64,000 nucleotides of DNA from Linyphia triangularis (lineage: Eukaryota > Arthropoda > Arachnida > Araneae > Linyphiidae): assembly GCA_963978545.1 (NCBI GenBank), contig OZ021732.1, forward strand, positions 19,575,521-19,639,520, written 5' to 3'. Each line of letters starts with the position of its first letter. The first letter of the stretch is position 1. Shown here piece by piece: positions 11,930-21,979 of this stretch. Position numbers and translations under genes: made by a program. The notes beneath the pieces were generated by a model that saw only the letters and a program-made list of their open reading frames with translations, had not been told where the DNA came from and ran no database searches.

Positions 11930-13660
11930 CACATATATGCATAGTAGGGAAAAGACAATCCAATGCCATTCAGTTTTTAAAATCACTCCCCGAATCAAAC
12001 TTCAAAGCACTTCAAGGAAATTGCGTTTAAATCATAAATAGCGTTCCTATTTCCGATTCATAGCAGCCCCTCCTACTCTCAAACGACAAACACGTTCACC
12101 TCTTTTCATTTTCGCTTTCATTACCGCCAACAACCCCACGCTTAATTTGCAATCTCGCAGCAAAACACCCTAATGAGGTCAGAACGAACTAGGTTGCAAA
12201 TTTCAAAACACTACCTCCCTCCACAAACGAACCCACAAAAGCGTGAAATAAGCACTTAAAAAAAAAAAAAACTTTTCTCAAAAAAATAAACGAATACCAG
12301 AAAACAAAATAATAACAGTAATACGACTATAGGAGTAAGAGAAAAGGAAACTAACGTTAAAAGTGATGTTTCTAACGTCAAGGCTAAATTTATTTTCAAA
12401 GCTATTAACATGTCATTTTCGAACCGTGAGACGAAGTTTTGCGTCCTGTTTATGAGATGCTCAAACGTCCTAAATGCATGCATAAGTGAACGAAGTCGTT
12501 ACTTATTCGCATAGTTTCCATAATTTTTCCCTTTCTTCTCCCCAACCCTTCTTCTCTTACCACCTAGTTGTTATACGCGTTTTTTTCCCCCGCCTTCGTC
12601 ATTTGCGTGGGTAACAGCCGGGATTTGAGTTATTGCCGGTTTCGGGGATTCCGGTCGAATTATGCGATTCGGTCTTCTGTCGAAGCGATTTATACGCCGA
12701 GATCGCGATACTGTGCTTAGAAAAAAAAAGAAGAATGGCGTTACTTCCGTTTTTAAGGATGTTTTCATGCGATGCAGTATTGCCTATTTTTCTTTTTATT
12801 TGCTAGGATCTTCATTGTTCTTTGCAACCTCTAGCTCTTTATGAATTTGCAACCTCTAGCTCTTTATGAATTTGCAACCCAATTTAAATGATAAGTATAC
12901 CAAAATTAAATAGATACACTTATCTGCAACTAAGCTAAGTGCATCAGTAAATCCACTCTTCTCATGGGTATCGAAAAGCGGAGTAAAGAGCAAATCGTAT
13001 TGGATGCATGACAAATGATACCTAGGAATGTTTATGACCTATTTGTTTAGTATCCTTTTGAGAAATTCCACATTATCTCTCGTAACCTTTACTTCTTTTT
13101 AAGTTTTTTTTATCTGATTTATACAGCATTAGTACTTGAAATTTATAAAAATATACTATAACGGTAAGTTTACCAAGTAAAACCACCCTTTTCATTAGAA
13201 CTGTAAACTGAGGTAAATAGAGGAGTTGAGTAATAAAAATATCAAATACATGAACAATATTACGTAAAAAATGAAGTTGATTGTCTATTTCCCAGTTATA
13301 CTTATAGAACACTTGTGAATTGCTTCTCATAATCTTTATATCTTTCTAAATCATTTGATCCAATTTACAGCATAAGTAATTGAAATATATGAATGCAACT
13401 TTATGCAATTAAAATAAGTGTGAAAAATAAGGTCACACACAATTTTTACATTGAAAGATGCTTTCTAAAATCTCAAGTTTTATGTATTTTTTTATGAGCA
13501 AAAATTCCGATTTTTCTTTCTTTTCGGAACCCTATTATTTTTTTCTTGTACTATTTATTTTAGAATTTTGGTTTAAATCCCTAATGGCAACTACTAACAA
13601 TAGTTCCAAAACGAATTTTGAAAAAAAAAAAAATCAACCCTATTGTATAATATTGTTATG
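11930..13660. other. Non-coding DNA with GC-richer patch
   Basis: The patch 12050-12720 is clearly richer in G, C and CpG than its surroundings, and short overlapping frames on both strands result from that. It could be a conserved regulatory element or untranslated exon. A 24 bp direct repeat containing TTTGCAACCTCTAGCTCTTT lies at 12820-12868. The rest shows nothing. Confidence 0.4.
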
Positions 13661-13743
13661 ACAAGTAAACTAAAGTGCGGATCCTTTTATAACTCAACTG
13701 ATCTCATGATTCCCTCCATTGACTCTTTTTATAGTCTCGCGGC

Positions 13744-13779
13744 AGAAATTTCTAGAAAATCCAATCAACCAATCACGTG
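13744..13779. promoter_or_regulatory. HSE, two CCAAT boxes and E-box
   Basis: In 36 bases the sequence has AGAAATTTCTAGAA, a three-pentamer heat-shock element (nGAAnnTTCnnGAAn), at 13744-13757; CCAAT at 13761 and again at 13769; and CACGTG at 13774-13779. Matches to the consensus sites are exact. No gene could be tied to it. A 26-codon ATG frame starts near 13798 and is probably not coding. Confidence 0.4.
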
Positions 13780-14274
13780 ATGGAAGCTCCTCGAAATATG
13801 CCGATCGATTTAGATGTTGCCACCTTTTTTCTTACCTATATTATCTCTGGTAACAAAAATAATAAAATAGAACTTTAAAAGAAATACGTCACTATTTATA
13901 ATTATATACAGAAAATTTGGGTAACAATATACTACAAGCCTAGTCTAAAGTGAAAGCTTATTTTCTAGGAAAATGTATACAACACGTGTATATGATTATA
14001 TGTGCCAGTAAAGCTGTACATATTTTGATTTTTTTTTTTTTTTCCCCTTCAATTAATTGCTATACTCTTGTTTTCACATCAACAAGAATACTAAAATATT
14101 TTAATTTTATAATAAAGGACCACATTATGAATTTTCAGAAAATCAGCATACACATATCTATTGCTATCATTTACGCATATATTAACATAGGGCTGTGAAA
14201 GTATCGCATTTGGTGAAAAATAAATGTCATTTCTTTTTTTCATTTCTACTAGTTTTGGATTGTCCTGAGTCTAA

Positions 14275-14712
14275 AAAGGGCTTTAGAAAAAACTTGCAGT
14301 AAGCATAAATCCCAAGCAAATTGACCTACAATCTTTAGCTTTTCCATACGGGTCAGTAGGGACCAGGTAGGCTTTCAATAAGGCTTTCCTCTACATAATG
14401 TATGCACGTATGGTAGCTGCAATTGGAAAAATTATGCTTTTCATCAAATTTTAAAGAACTGTTCTAACGATTTTAATAAAAGTTACTGTGTCAATATACT
14501 TTTTAAGGTTTTCTAAACACCCCTCCCATGAAATTCCTTTAGAAATTCTATAAAAGCGCACACATTTGAAAAACATCTCTATCATAGAAATCCCTTTCTT
14601 TAAGCAATACCCATCAACGACTATTCTTCCTTCATTTCCATTCTCGAAAGGAATAATTTAATAACTATCGTCAAAAATACAGCCACTTTAGCGATTTTTT
14701 TCATAGTGTAAT
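14275..14712 (+). repeat. Dispersed repeat, copy 2
   Basis: This is the second copy of the repeat at 3235-3740, in direct orientation and strongly diverged. It shows AAATTGACCTACAATC, GTTCTAACGATTTTAATAAA, CACCCCTCCCATGAAATTCC, TTCTATAAAAG and CCCATCAACGACTAT in the same order as copy 1. It is non-coding. Confidence 0.65.
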
Positions 14713-14719
14713 TGTTAGT

Positions 14720-15415
14720 GTTAAAACTATCCTGACTTGAAATACATGACTGGAAATTAAATATTGCAGTTAAAACTGTACGATATTTTCACCCCTAGTT
14801 CTTAAACGTAATTTGGAATGCACGAATAGGGTGTTATTTTTGTTTTATCTAAAAGAGGAATGGAATGCTGAAAAGAGATTTCGAAAGAAACTGGTTGCAT
14901 GTTTTAGGGTTGATGATTCTTCAACATACACGATACACAAAAAGGAGACAAAAAATGTGAAACTATTTATTGAATATAAATTTTTCAAGAAACTATATGG
15001 ATCAAAGATAAGTATGGATTGCAAGCCCTTCTTAGTAATCTTTGAGATTAAGTGTCTTACGTTGCAGATTTTATGTGCTGTTGTAACTTGTATTTCTGTT
15101 ACAAGTTGACAACACATTTTTATAATGAGTTGCAGGAATTTAGATTTAGGCATTGAGAAAAAATGATTCTATTTATTTCTATTTGTTGGCACTTTGTTTC
15201 TAAATGCCATAAGAATACCCGTAAAATAAATTAAAAAAGAACTAACCAGTAAATTTGTAATATTTTGTAATATTTTAACATTAAAAGGTTTAATACTATA
15301 TCCATTAAAGAAAGCTGTATTAAAATAAATGTAAACTATCATTTTAAATTAACAATCAATTAAATAGGATAATTTTTTTGTAATAGTTTCTAATCATTTT
15401 TCCTCTCAAGTTTCG
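14720..15415. other. AT-rich DNA, no supported gene
   Basis: Open frames of about 100 codons overlap on opposite strands (14813-15153). Neither resembles a family, and their lysine- and phenylalanine-rich content fits AT-rich chance translation. Confidence 0.5.
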
Positions 15416-15418
15416 TAA

Positions 15419-15480
15419 GAAGAAAAATAATTTTATTCACAAATATGTTGTAATATTTGTGAATAAAATTATTTTTCTTC
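15419..15480. repeat. Perfect hairpin, 28 bp arms
   Basis: The arm 15419-15446, beginning GAAGAAAAATAATTTTATTC, is matched base for base by 15453-15480 in reverse complement, with a six-base loop. It is very AT-rich and could extrude as a cruciform. Confidence 0.95.
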
Positions 15481-15484
15481 CACA

Positions 15485-16890
15485 ACAGAAGGAAAAAAAA
15501 AACTGTGGTTTTCATCAATTATATGAAACAAATTTCAAGAAACTAAATATAAATAAATAGTAAACTTACAAAAATTATAAGTACACACAAAGCCCCACAT
15601 ACATTTATTTCTTTTGAAAATTTGCAAGATTTAGGTCTCCCCAACTCACCACTCAGCTAAGAAGCTTAAATTAAATGCCTTTTTTATGGTCAATACTTAT
15701 GTTATAATTGATTTATTTTTTCATGAAATGATTATTTGTTCATTTGTTGCGTATATAATATCAAAACATTTTCAATACTTTAACTTTACATTCCTTCTAA
15801 TTTTCATCCTGTTTTTCTTTTAATTATTTAATTAAATAAATAGCATGCATTAAAAGAGATGGATGCACGAATCAAATGAAATATAAGTAATATTTTATTT
15901 TTATATCTAATATGCAATCAAATTTGCTAAATTAAATAATGAAACATGCAGTAAAGTCTTGTTTAAATGAAATAAGACAAAGAAGTTTTTCAAATAAAAA
16001 AATGGATAGAAAAGTCCTTCTTTCAAACAATATAAAAATATATTTTAGTGAAGTGATTTGTATTTATTTGAAATGAAACTACATTCAATTTTAAGTACAT
16101 TATTTAATTAGAAAATGTAATTTGTAAATACTAGCATACCTATTTAACCTTTAACTGCTGTTGTTGGTTGGTTTAATATTTTCACGCAAGTGCAACTGCT
16201 CCAAACCAAATTGGTGGACATCAGTTTAAAATTTACGCAACATAGTATCGGAAAAATTAATATGAAAGTCAATAATGAAATATTTTAGGAAGTAGTAGCA
16301 TTCCACAAAAAAATGAATCACTGTCTGTTAAACCACATACCGCAGTTAAATAAAGTGTAAGGTATATTTCAAATACTTAGGTCACTTAGAATAATAGCCC
16401 TTGATTGTCTATGGAATACAAAATATTATGATTTATTGTTAAAAAATGAAATATTTTTATGTTTGAAAATCATTTGATAACATGTGTATACGCGATCTTG
16501 TTCTGAAATTTAACATATATTTTTATTCAACAATTTCTATTTTATGAACTTTATAATTTCTATTATAATCGGTAACTATTATAATTGGAAATTCTTAACT
16601 TTATAAATAAGATTCTAGAATATTAGATTCTAGAAAATATAAATTATCATTTTATGATGTTAAGGCTATTGTATTCAACTAGATATTGTAGAATAAAATT
16701 TAAAAAATGTAGTTATATTAATTCTTGTTATACTAATTAGGAGTATTAGCTATAATAATGCGTGAAATATACTTTCCAGTTGATTGTAGACTTAGTATCG
16801 CAAAACTAAGTCATTAAAAGCTTGAAAATATATAAAAAGCAACATTGGGAATAAGTTTTCAAATATAATCGGTTAATCCTTGAGATTTTA
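15485..16890. other. AT-rich non-coding DNA
   Basis: Nothing supported is visible. A G-run with one interruption (16894-16908) starts the foldback element that follows. Confidence 0.5.
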
Positions 16891-16894
16891 TGGT

Positions 16895-17223
16895 GGGGGG
16901 GGGGGAGGGGATGTATGATTTTTTTTATATTTTCTAAGCATTCAAACCTTTCTGCTTAAAATGAGATATATATTGTGTCATTCCAACCGATATAAGTATT
17001 TTTAATGATATTTAAAAGTTTCTTCTTTTGCTTAAAACTCGGCAATTCAAACTTTAAATGGCTGTATCTCAAAACATGATTTTTCAACTTTATGTGCCTT
17101 TTTCTCAGAAAGTATTTATACAATTAGTACAAAATTTGGAGGAAGTATTTATAGGTCAATATTGTATGTACTGAAAAGAGTTTTTTGTAAAAATAATTTT
17201 ATTTTTTCATTTATATCATGAAA

Positions 17224-17273
<50 letters not shown>

Positions 17274-17475
17274 GGTATACGTAAACAAAATAGCATAAGT
17301 CTACTTAATTTTAGAAAATGAAAATTAAAAAACTCTTTTCAACAGTAGTAAAAGTGTTTAAGGAATATGTGTTCCAAATTTTAAGTTATTATATTTGATA
17401 GGTTCTGAGAAAAAGGTACATGAAATAGTTCAATTTAACATGGGCTACATAAATGCATGCGCCTCCCCTTAAGAA
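16895..17475. mobile_element. Foldback/MITE-like element, copy A
   Basis: Long imperfect inverted repeats flank a 45-base poly-A core (17227-17271). The left arm reads ACTTTATGTGCCTTTTTCTC near 17087; the right arm near 17401-17430 gives the reverse complement of a variant with TGTACCTTTTTCTCAGAA. The outer ends share GGGGAGG followed by an ATG-CAT-like segment. Copy B at 21410-21972 has the same plan, so this is a repeat family rather than a chance fold. It is non-autonomous, with no gene. Confidence 0.65.
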
Positions 17476-17479
17476 TGTA

Positions 17480-18479
17480 CGGTGAAATAAGTAATGATGT
17501 TTCACTCAGAAATCGTGGAAATATAGAAGTATAAGTAAAACGATGATTTTACACAAAAAAAAAAAAAAATTAAAATGTACAAATGAAACACCATATGTAA
17601 AAACATGTTCAAAAGCCTAAGATTTTAATGAAATTTGAACGATACCGCTGAAAGAAAATATATGAGAAATTTGAAAAGTCGAAAGAGACAAACGCACAAA
17701 CAAAATATTTATCGTATTACTATTTCTGACGCAACGACTAAAAGATAAATATAACTGTAAAATAGTTCATATTCCAGATTTTTCATGCAAGAGAATGCAC
17801 GAAGTAATAAAGTAATGAGTTTTCATAAAGCATAAATTGCAAAAACAAACACTGGCTTATCGCTGAACTGGGTACATTAGTGCATTGCTGGGTGAAATTG
17901 TTCCATAGCTTTATATACACATTTTACTAAGTCAGGTTTGATCAAAAACCATCAACTACATTAAAAATACGTAACTATCAGAGATTTGAGTCCATTAAAA
18001 CTTCGTCACTGTGATAGCTATTAAACTTGTTTACGAACAAAATAAAAGTTTTATTTTCGATTGGTATATTATTGCAGAAGTTTCATAGCAATTTACTTTT
18101 TATGTGAAAGTTATTTTACGAATTATGATAAAAGCGATAAAAAGATATGTGGATTATCGACTTAGTGTCACTGCTGTTTTCCTAAAATTGTGTGCTTACT
18201 TCTCAGAATAATTTTTTTTTTTTTTGCATATGTTTTTGTGTGTATTTATTTTATATATTTTAAAATCCACCCTCAGAAGTTTAATGCGTATGAAGTTTTA
18301 CAAAATGCTATTGATGTCAGAAATGAGTGATTATCTCTAGGTGATGTTGTGAAGCTAGAATATAATCTAAATTTTTCAGCTCACATTTCCTTAAAAAATT
18401 ATGACAATTGAAAAATATAGAATATTGTAAAAACGAATTAAAGTACTAAAACATAATATTTTAAAGGGGTTTAAATCAA
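17480..18479. other. AT-rich non-coding DNA
   Basis: No gene or element is recognised in this interval. Confidence 0.5.
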
Positions 18480-18665
18480 TTAAAACTCAAAAAGAAAAAA
18501 GTTTACACTCGAATGATCTTCCGGAAGATTATCCTCTATTACACATATATCTTTAACTAAATTGTACTCTGGTTTATCACATGTAGTCCTTGTGGCATAA
18601 AATACCAATACAAACAAGATCACCAACATTTCTTTATAAAGAAAGGCAAGCAAGCTAAGCCTCAT
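18480..18665 (-). CDS. Possible secreted-peptide exon
   Basis: A minus-strand frame of 61 codons starts at an ATG (18665). The second methionine begins MLVILFVLVFYATRTTC, a good signal-peptide profile: a hydrophobic core, then small and polar residues at a likely cleavage site before DKPEYN. The mature part is short and acidic (VIEDNLPEDHSS). At the serine codons the DNA reads GAGT followed by GTAAAC, which could be a splice donor, so the printed C-terminus VNFFLFEF may be intron. Only two cysteines are visible and I do not recognise a family. A well-formed acceptor (CACTTTTGCAG near 18804) and donor (CAAG|GTAAGT near 18739) lie upstream on the same strand. It could be a real first coding exon or a chance hydrophobic frame. 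Confidence 0.3.
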   Translation of the reverse strand: MRLSLLAFLYKEMLVILFVLVFYATRTTCDKPEYNLVKDICVIEDNLPEDHSSVNFFLFEF

Positions 18666-18738
18666 GAAAGATTTGTTATTTTTTGGACAGACAGACCATC
18701 TGACTAACAGAAATTGAAGTGAGTGTACAAGTCACTTA

Positions 18739-18804
18739 CCTTGCAACATTAAAATAAGTATTTCAATCTATATCAACAATAACAAGTCAACATATCGCAT
18801 CTTT
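18739..18804 (-). other. Possible short untranslated exon
   Basis: On the minus strand a pyrimidine-rich acceptor ending TTTTGCAG is followed by 66 bases and then CAAG|GTAAGT, a consensus donor. All three frames are closed, so it would be a 5' untranslated exon. It sits about 74 bases upstream of the possible secreted-peptide frame. Splicing evidence is needed; this rests on splice signals only. Confidence 0.2.
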
Positions 18805-18809
18805 TCTGC

Positions 18810-19435
18810 AAAAGTGAAACAACTAAAAAATCTTTATTTTATTAAAGTGTGTAACAAATCACTGACTACATGTGCACATGTCCTGAAGTTAGTTGAATGG
18901 CATAAGATTGTTAACAAGTGGAATTCAAGTTGAAGCTGACCTATTCCATTTTTCAAACTTCAAGTTCATCTAATCTATCACTCTGTACACACTTTAAATG
19001 AAAATGGAGTATTTTGAGTTGTAATGCATTTTTAGCAAATATTCAATGTGTACAATTGAGAAACTGACCAAAGGAAAATGTCAGAATAATTTTCAATTTT
19101 GCTAAATTATTTGCCAAAGTTATGTGCTATCTAGGTAACTAATGTACTAAACCTTCAGTAGTAATCCTATAATCGCATGGCAGAAATTCCAAGGACAGAA
19201 CAGCTTATTTTACAATATGTTTACTTTGATATTTTAAAGGTGCATTCATATGGTACATTCACGATGCAGACCATACATGAGTTTAGTACAAACCAATTTG
19301 ACCATGATTTTTAACTAAAGCTAAACTAGTTTACCTTATTATTTAGGTGGTAAAAAAGGTATGAGTCATAAACAAAAGCATTTTAAAGTTCGATCTAGGC
19401 TAAACTAGTTCTGTTATGAGCCTATTTCAAACCGA
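18810..19435. other. Non-coding DNA
   Basis: No gene is seen. The motif AACTAGTTT or a one-base variant occurs three times between 19324 and 19442. Confidence 0.4.
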
Positions 19436-19439
19436 ACTA

Positions 19440-19985
19440 GTTTGCTCTAAAATCAGTATCAGTCCACTAACATCTACACAATAACAATACTCCCTTTCAT
19501 ACCATAGCTGTTCTCATAAATTTCAACCCATTGGTTTCGATTCAAAGAAAACACAAAAACACGAATCCAAGCGCACACCGATATCATTATGCCGCGAGTG
19601 ACACTTCCAACCGGAGTTTCGGTTGGATTCCTTGGTGATATCTGGATAAAGATCGTTCCCATGAGCATTATGGCCGTATGCGGTGGCGAGGGGAAGAATA
19701 CATACCATTGGCATACAAAGCAGGGGTTCGATTGGATTCAAAGGAAAATGCGACCGCTCGACAAAAAGCGATTCTTTCTTGCTGTTGCTATCGTTTTTCT
19801 TTTCCCTCTTCGCCAAAGATCGAGCATTGATTTTTCCATCAACCATTTGGACATGGGCCTCTCTCGTGTCCCGTGTAATTTGAGGGAATGGTCCGGTATT
19901 TTGGAGTCTAGTATTGGCATTGCGCGCTTATTGTCGTGGTTGATGGTAACTATGACTTTCAATTGGCCGTAAGTTGTTTTGTTTT
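19440..19985. other. GC-rich island with long open frames
   Basis: This ~540 bp block is visibly richer in G, C and CpG than its surroundings. It contains a 127-codon ATG frame on the plus strand (19589-19972) and overlapping frames of 64-107 codons on the minus strand and in another plus frame. None resembles a family. When several frames are open at once, low stop density due to base composition is the simplest cause. The block may be a CpG-type promoter, a conserved non-coding element or a domesticated exon. Its position just before the TATA/initiator promoter at 20224 favours a regulatory role. Confidence 0.4.
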
Positions 19986-20130
19986 AATTTGTTAACGGAT
20001 AATTGCTTTTAGCATTTCATTTTAAAAATGATCTAGTTCAATATTAAAATAAAAATGTTGTAAAAGATAAGAAATAAATTAAATATATTTTTAACCATGG
20101 GTCTTATGCCGAAGGATATTATTTTCAATT

Positions 20131-20260
20131 GGTCAAAAGTGTGGTTCGGTGTCCGTCCCTACTTAATGTTTGGGCATGCGCAGGAAAGGCATTGTATGGT
20201 CATGTGACTGCTCCGCCTTCTTGTATAAAAAGATATTTATGCTGATGTTATTCAGTTCTA
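20131..20260 (+). promoter_or_regulatory. TATA plus initiator core promoter
   Basis: TATAAAA lies at 20224-20230, and TCAGTT, an exact arthropod initiator (TCAKTY), lies at 20252-20257. The putative start A at 20254 is 30 bases after the first T of the TATA box, the canonical spacing. Upstream are a reversed CCAAT (ATTGG, about 20131), GCATGCGCA (an NRF1-type half palindrome, about 20175) and TCATGTGA (E-box type, about 20200). Downstream is a poly-A tract (20290-20310) and no clear coding start, so the transcript is unknown. Confidence 0.45.
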
Positions 20261-20319
20261 TTTATGTATCGATGTTTTATAAAACTCAAATGAAAAAAAA
20301 AAAAAAAAAAATGTGTAAT

Positions 20320-20794
20320 AGGCTTGGACTTGGCCCATTAACAAAAGTTGTAAGGCCATGGCCTAGGTTTTAAGGCCCTGTTCAAACAGTACATCGACAG
20401 TAAGCCGATTTTTGTTTAAATTTAAATAATTTTTGTAATGTTATTCCAATTTTTTTGTTGAACTTAGAAATATATAAAATATATAAATGCATTTTGTACA
20501 CACCTAACTTAAGTTGTTCAAGATAAGTGTTTTTGTAATCTCCACTGCGCAATGCCAGCCCCAATAATGTATTCTCAACTTAGAACACTGATCTCTTACA
20601 ACAACTTCTGTATTGCTCATATGCGGTTTCTGTTCAGCAAACCGATAAGTCAATTGAATATCTCCTCGCAACTATGCTAAGTAATAGGTTGCGCATGGTT
20701 ACAAACACATTCTATCTAGTTTAGTTTGGATGGTCCGACTGTCTATTTCTGCCACTTATAAAGAACACAGCCATATACGTATTCTAATTTTAAG
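20320..20794. other. Non-coding DNA
   Basis: A perfect 12 bp palindrome AGGCCATGGCCT lies at 20353-20364. No gene is visible. Confidence 0.4.
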
Positions 20795-21000
20795 CATCTA
20801 GATGAATACGAGATTGAAATCTTCTAGTGTGAAACCCCTCTTTCCAAACCCACCACACTAACGAGAGGACGTTGAGGCCATGACAGATTTTAATGTGCAC
20901 CAGCCCCTATTAGGTACAGGATCTTCGGCAGCCGTCAAAGACCAAACCTACATTCTCCGATCATGAGCTCGATACTCTAACTACCAGGTTGTGGGGCCCT
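20795..21000 (-). mobile_element. tRNA-derived SINE, spider type
   Basis: Read on the minus strand from 21000, it begins with a decayed tRNA-like head (CCTGGTAGTTAGAGTATCGA, A-box-like; then CTCATGATCGGAG and a B-box-like GGTTTGGTC). The body contains GGGGCTGGTGCACATTAAA and GTCCTCTCGTTAGTGTGGTG. I recall close variants of this body from repeats in orb-weaver spiders, which helps place the organism. No TSD could be fixed. Non-autonomous: it would rely on a LINE for mobility. Confidence 0.6.
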
Positions 21001-21409
21001 ATTCTATCTAGTTTGTTGAAAGGTACTAGTATACATATCTATAGAGCTTGCTAAGCCATCTTCGGCTTCAAGTCAATTACCAAACATGCACTATCCATAA
21101 GTAGTAATAAGAAGTCAGTGGTTCAGAGTACTAACCCTAATTTTTCAAATTTTTCAGGATAGAGAGAAAAAAAAAAGAAAGAAAAAAAAAACTCTTAAGT
21201 GCTAATTCCACCCGAATTTAATGTTTTTTCATGTCACTCATTTTCACACAAATTTTGATAAAGTGATAGCTTTTACTAATAAGTAGGTCTTCCTTTTCTG
21301 TTACCAAATATACGAAAAAAGGATTTTGAAACCAAAACTGGAGTTTCACTCATAAGCGACGATATACGACTTTGAAAGATAGTGGTAGGAAGTTTTAAAA
21401 TGCTAAGAG

Positions 21410-21711
21410 TAGATGAGAGTTGGTACCCAAAAATTTATAAATAATCGATATTTATCAAAATTTTATTTTTCCCCTTTAAAAGTATACCTCATTTGTAATA
21501 ATATCTCAACTAGAAGTATTTTTAATAATTTTTTAAGACAAAATTGTTAACTATTGGTGTAAGTAAAGTTTTCTTTAAAATGCGTTTTCTTTTCAAAACT
21601 AATACATTTTTCAAGTACCTTTTTCTCAGAAACTGCTCAAACTATCTTCCTGAAAATTTTACGCCATATTCCTTTTATGTATTTGCATATACTGAAGTAG
21701 GATTTGGTTGT

Positions 21712-21742
<31 letters not shown>

Positions 21743-21972
21743 GGCAAATTTGATTTTTAACAAATTTGAGTGACTTTCACGAAAATTTATTTAAAAAAAA
21801 AAATTAAATGCATCACAATCAAAAGCTAATTTCAGTAAAAGTAAAATAACAAGTGTCTGCTAAATGCACATAAAAAAATTAGGTTTCTATGTCAAATATT
21901 TTTGAGAAAAAGATACATAAAATATGCCAAATTAACATTACCTGTATAGAGGGTACAAACTCCCCTTAAGTA
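21410..21972. mobile_element. Foldback/MITE-like element, copy B
   Basis: This copy has the same plan as copy A: an outer GAG(T)TTGGTACCC-like end repeated inverted at 21950-21968, inner arms with AGTACCTTTTTCTCAGAA on the left (21616-21633) and its complement on the right (about 21897-21915), and a homopolymer core, here 29 T (21714-21742) where copy A has A. The homopolymer orientation suggests the two copies sit in opposite orientation relative to each other. It is non-coding. Confidence 0.65.
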
Positions 21973-21979
21973 GAAATGT

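Noticed and set aside
14813..15153. Overlapping ~100-codon frames on both strands
   Set aside because: No family resemblance, and the composition is as expected of AT-rich random DNA.
16151..16349. TTAA-CTGC ... GCAG-TTAA, possible piggyBac-type MITE
   Set aside because: Only 4 bp of inverted repeat inside the TTAA sites; this is expected by chance in AT-rich DNA.
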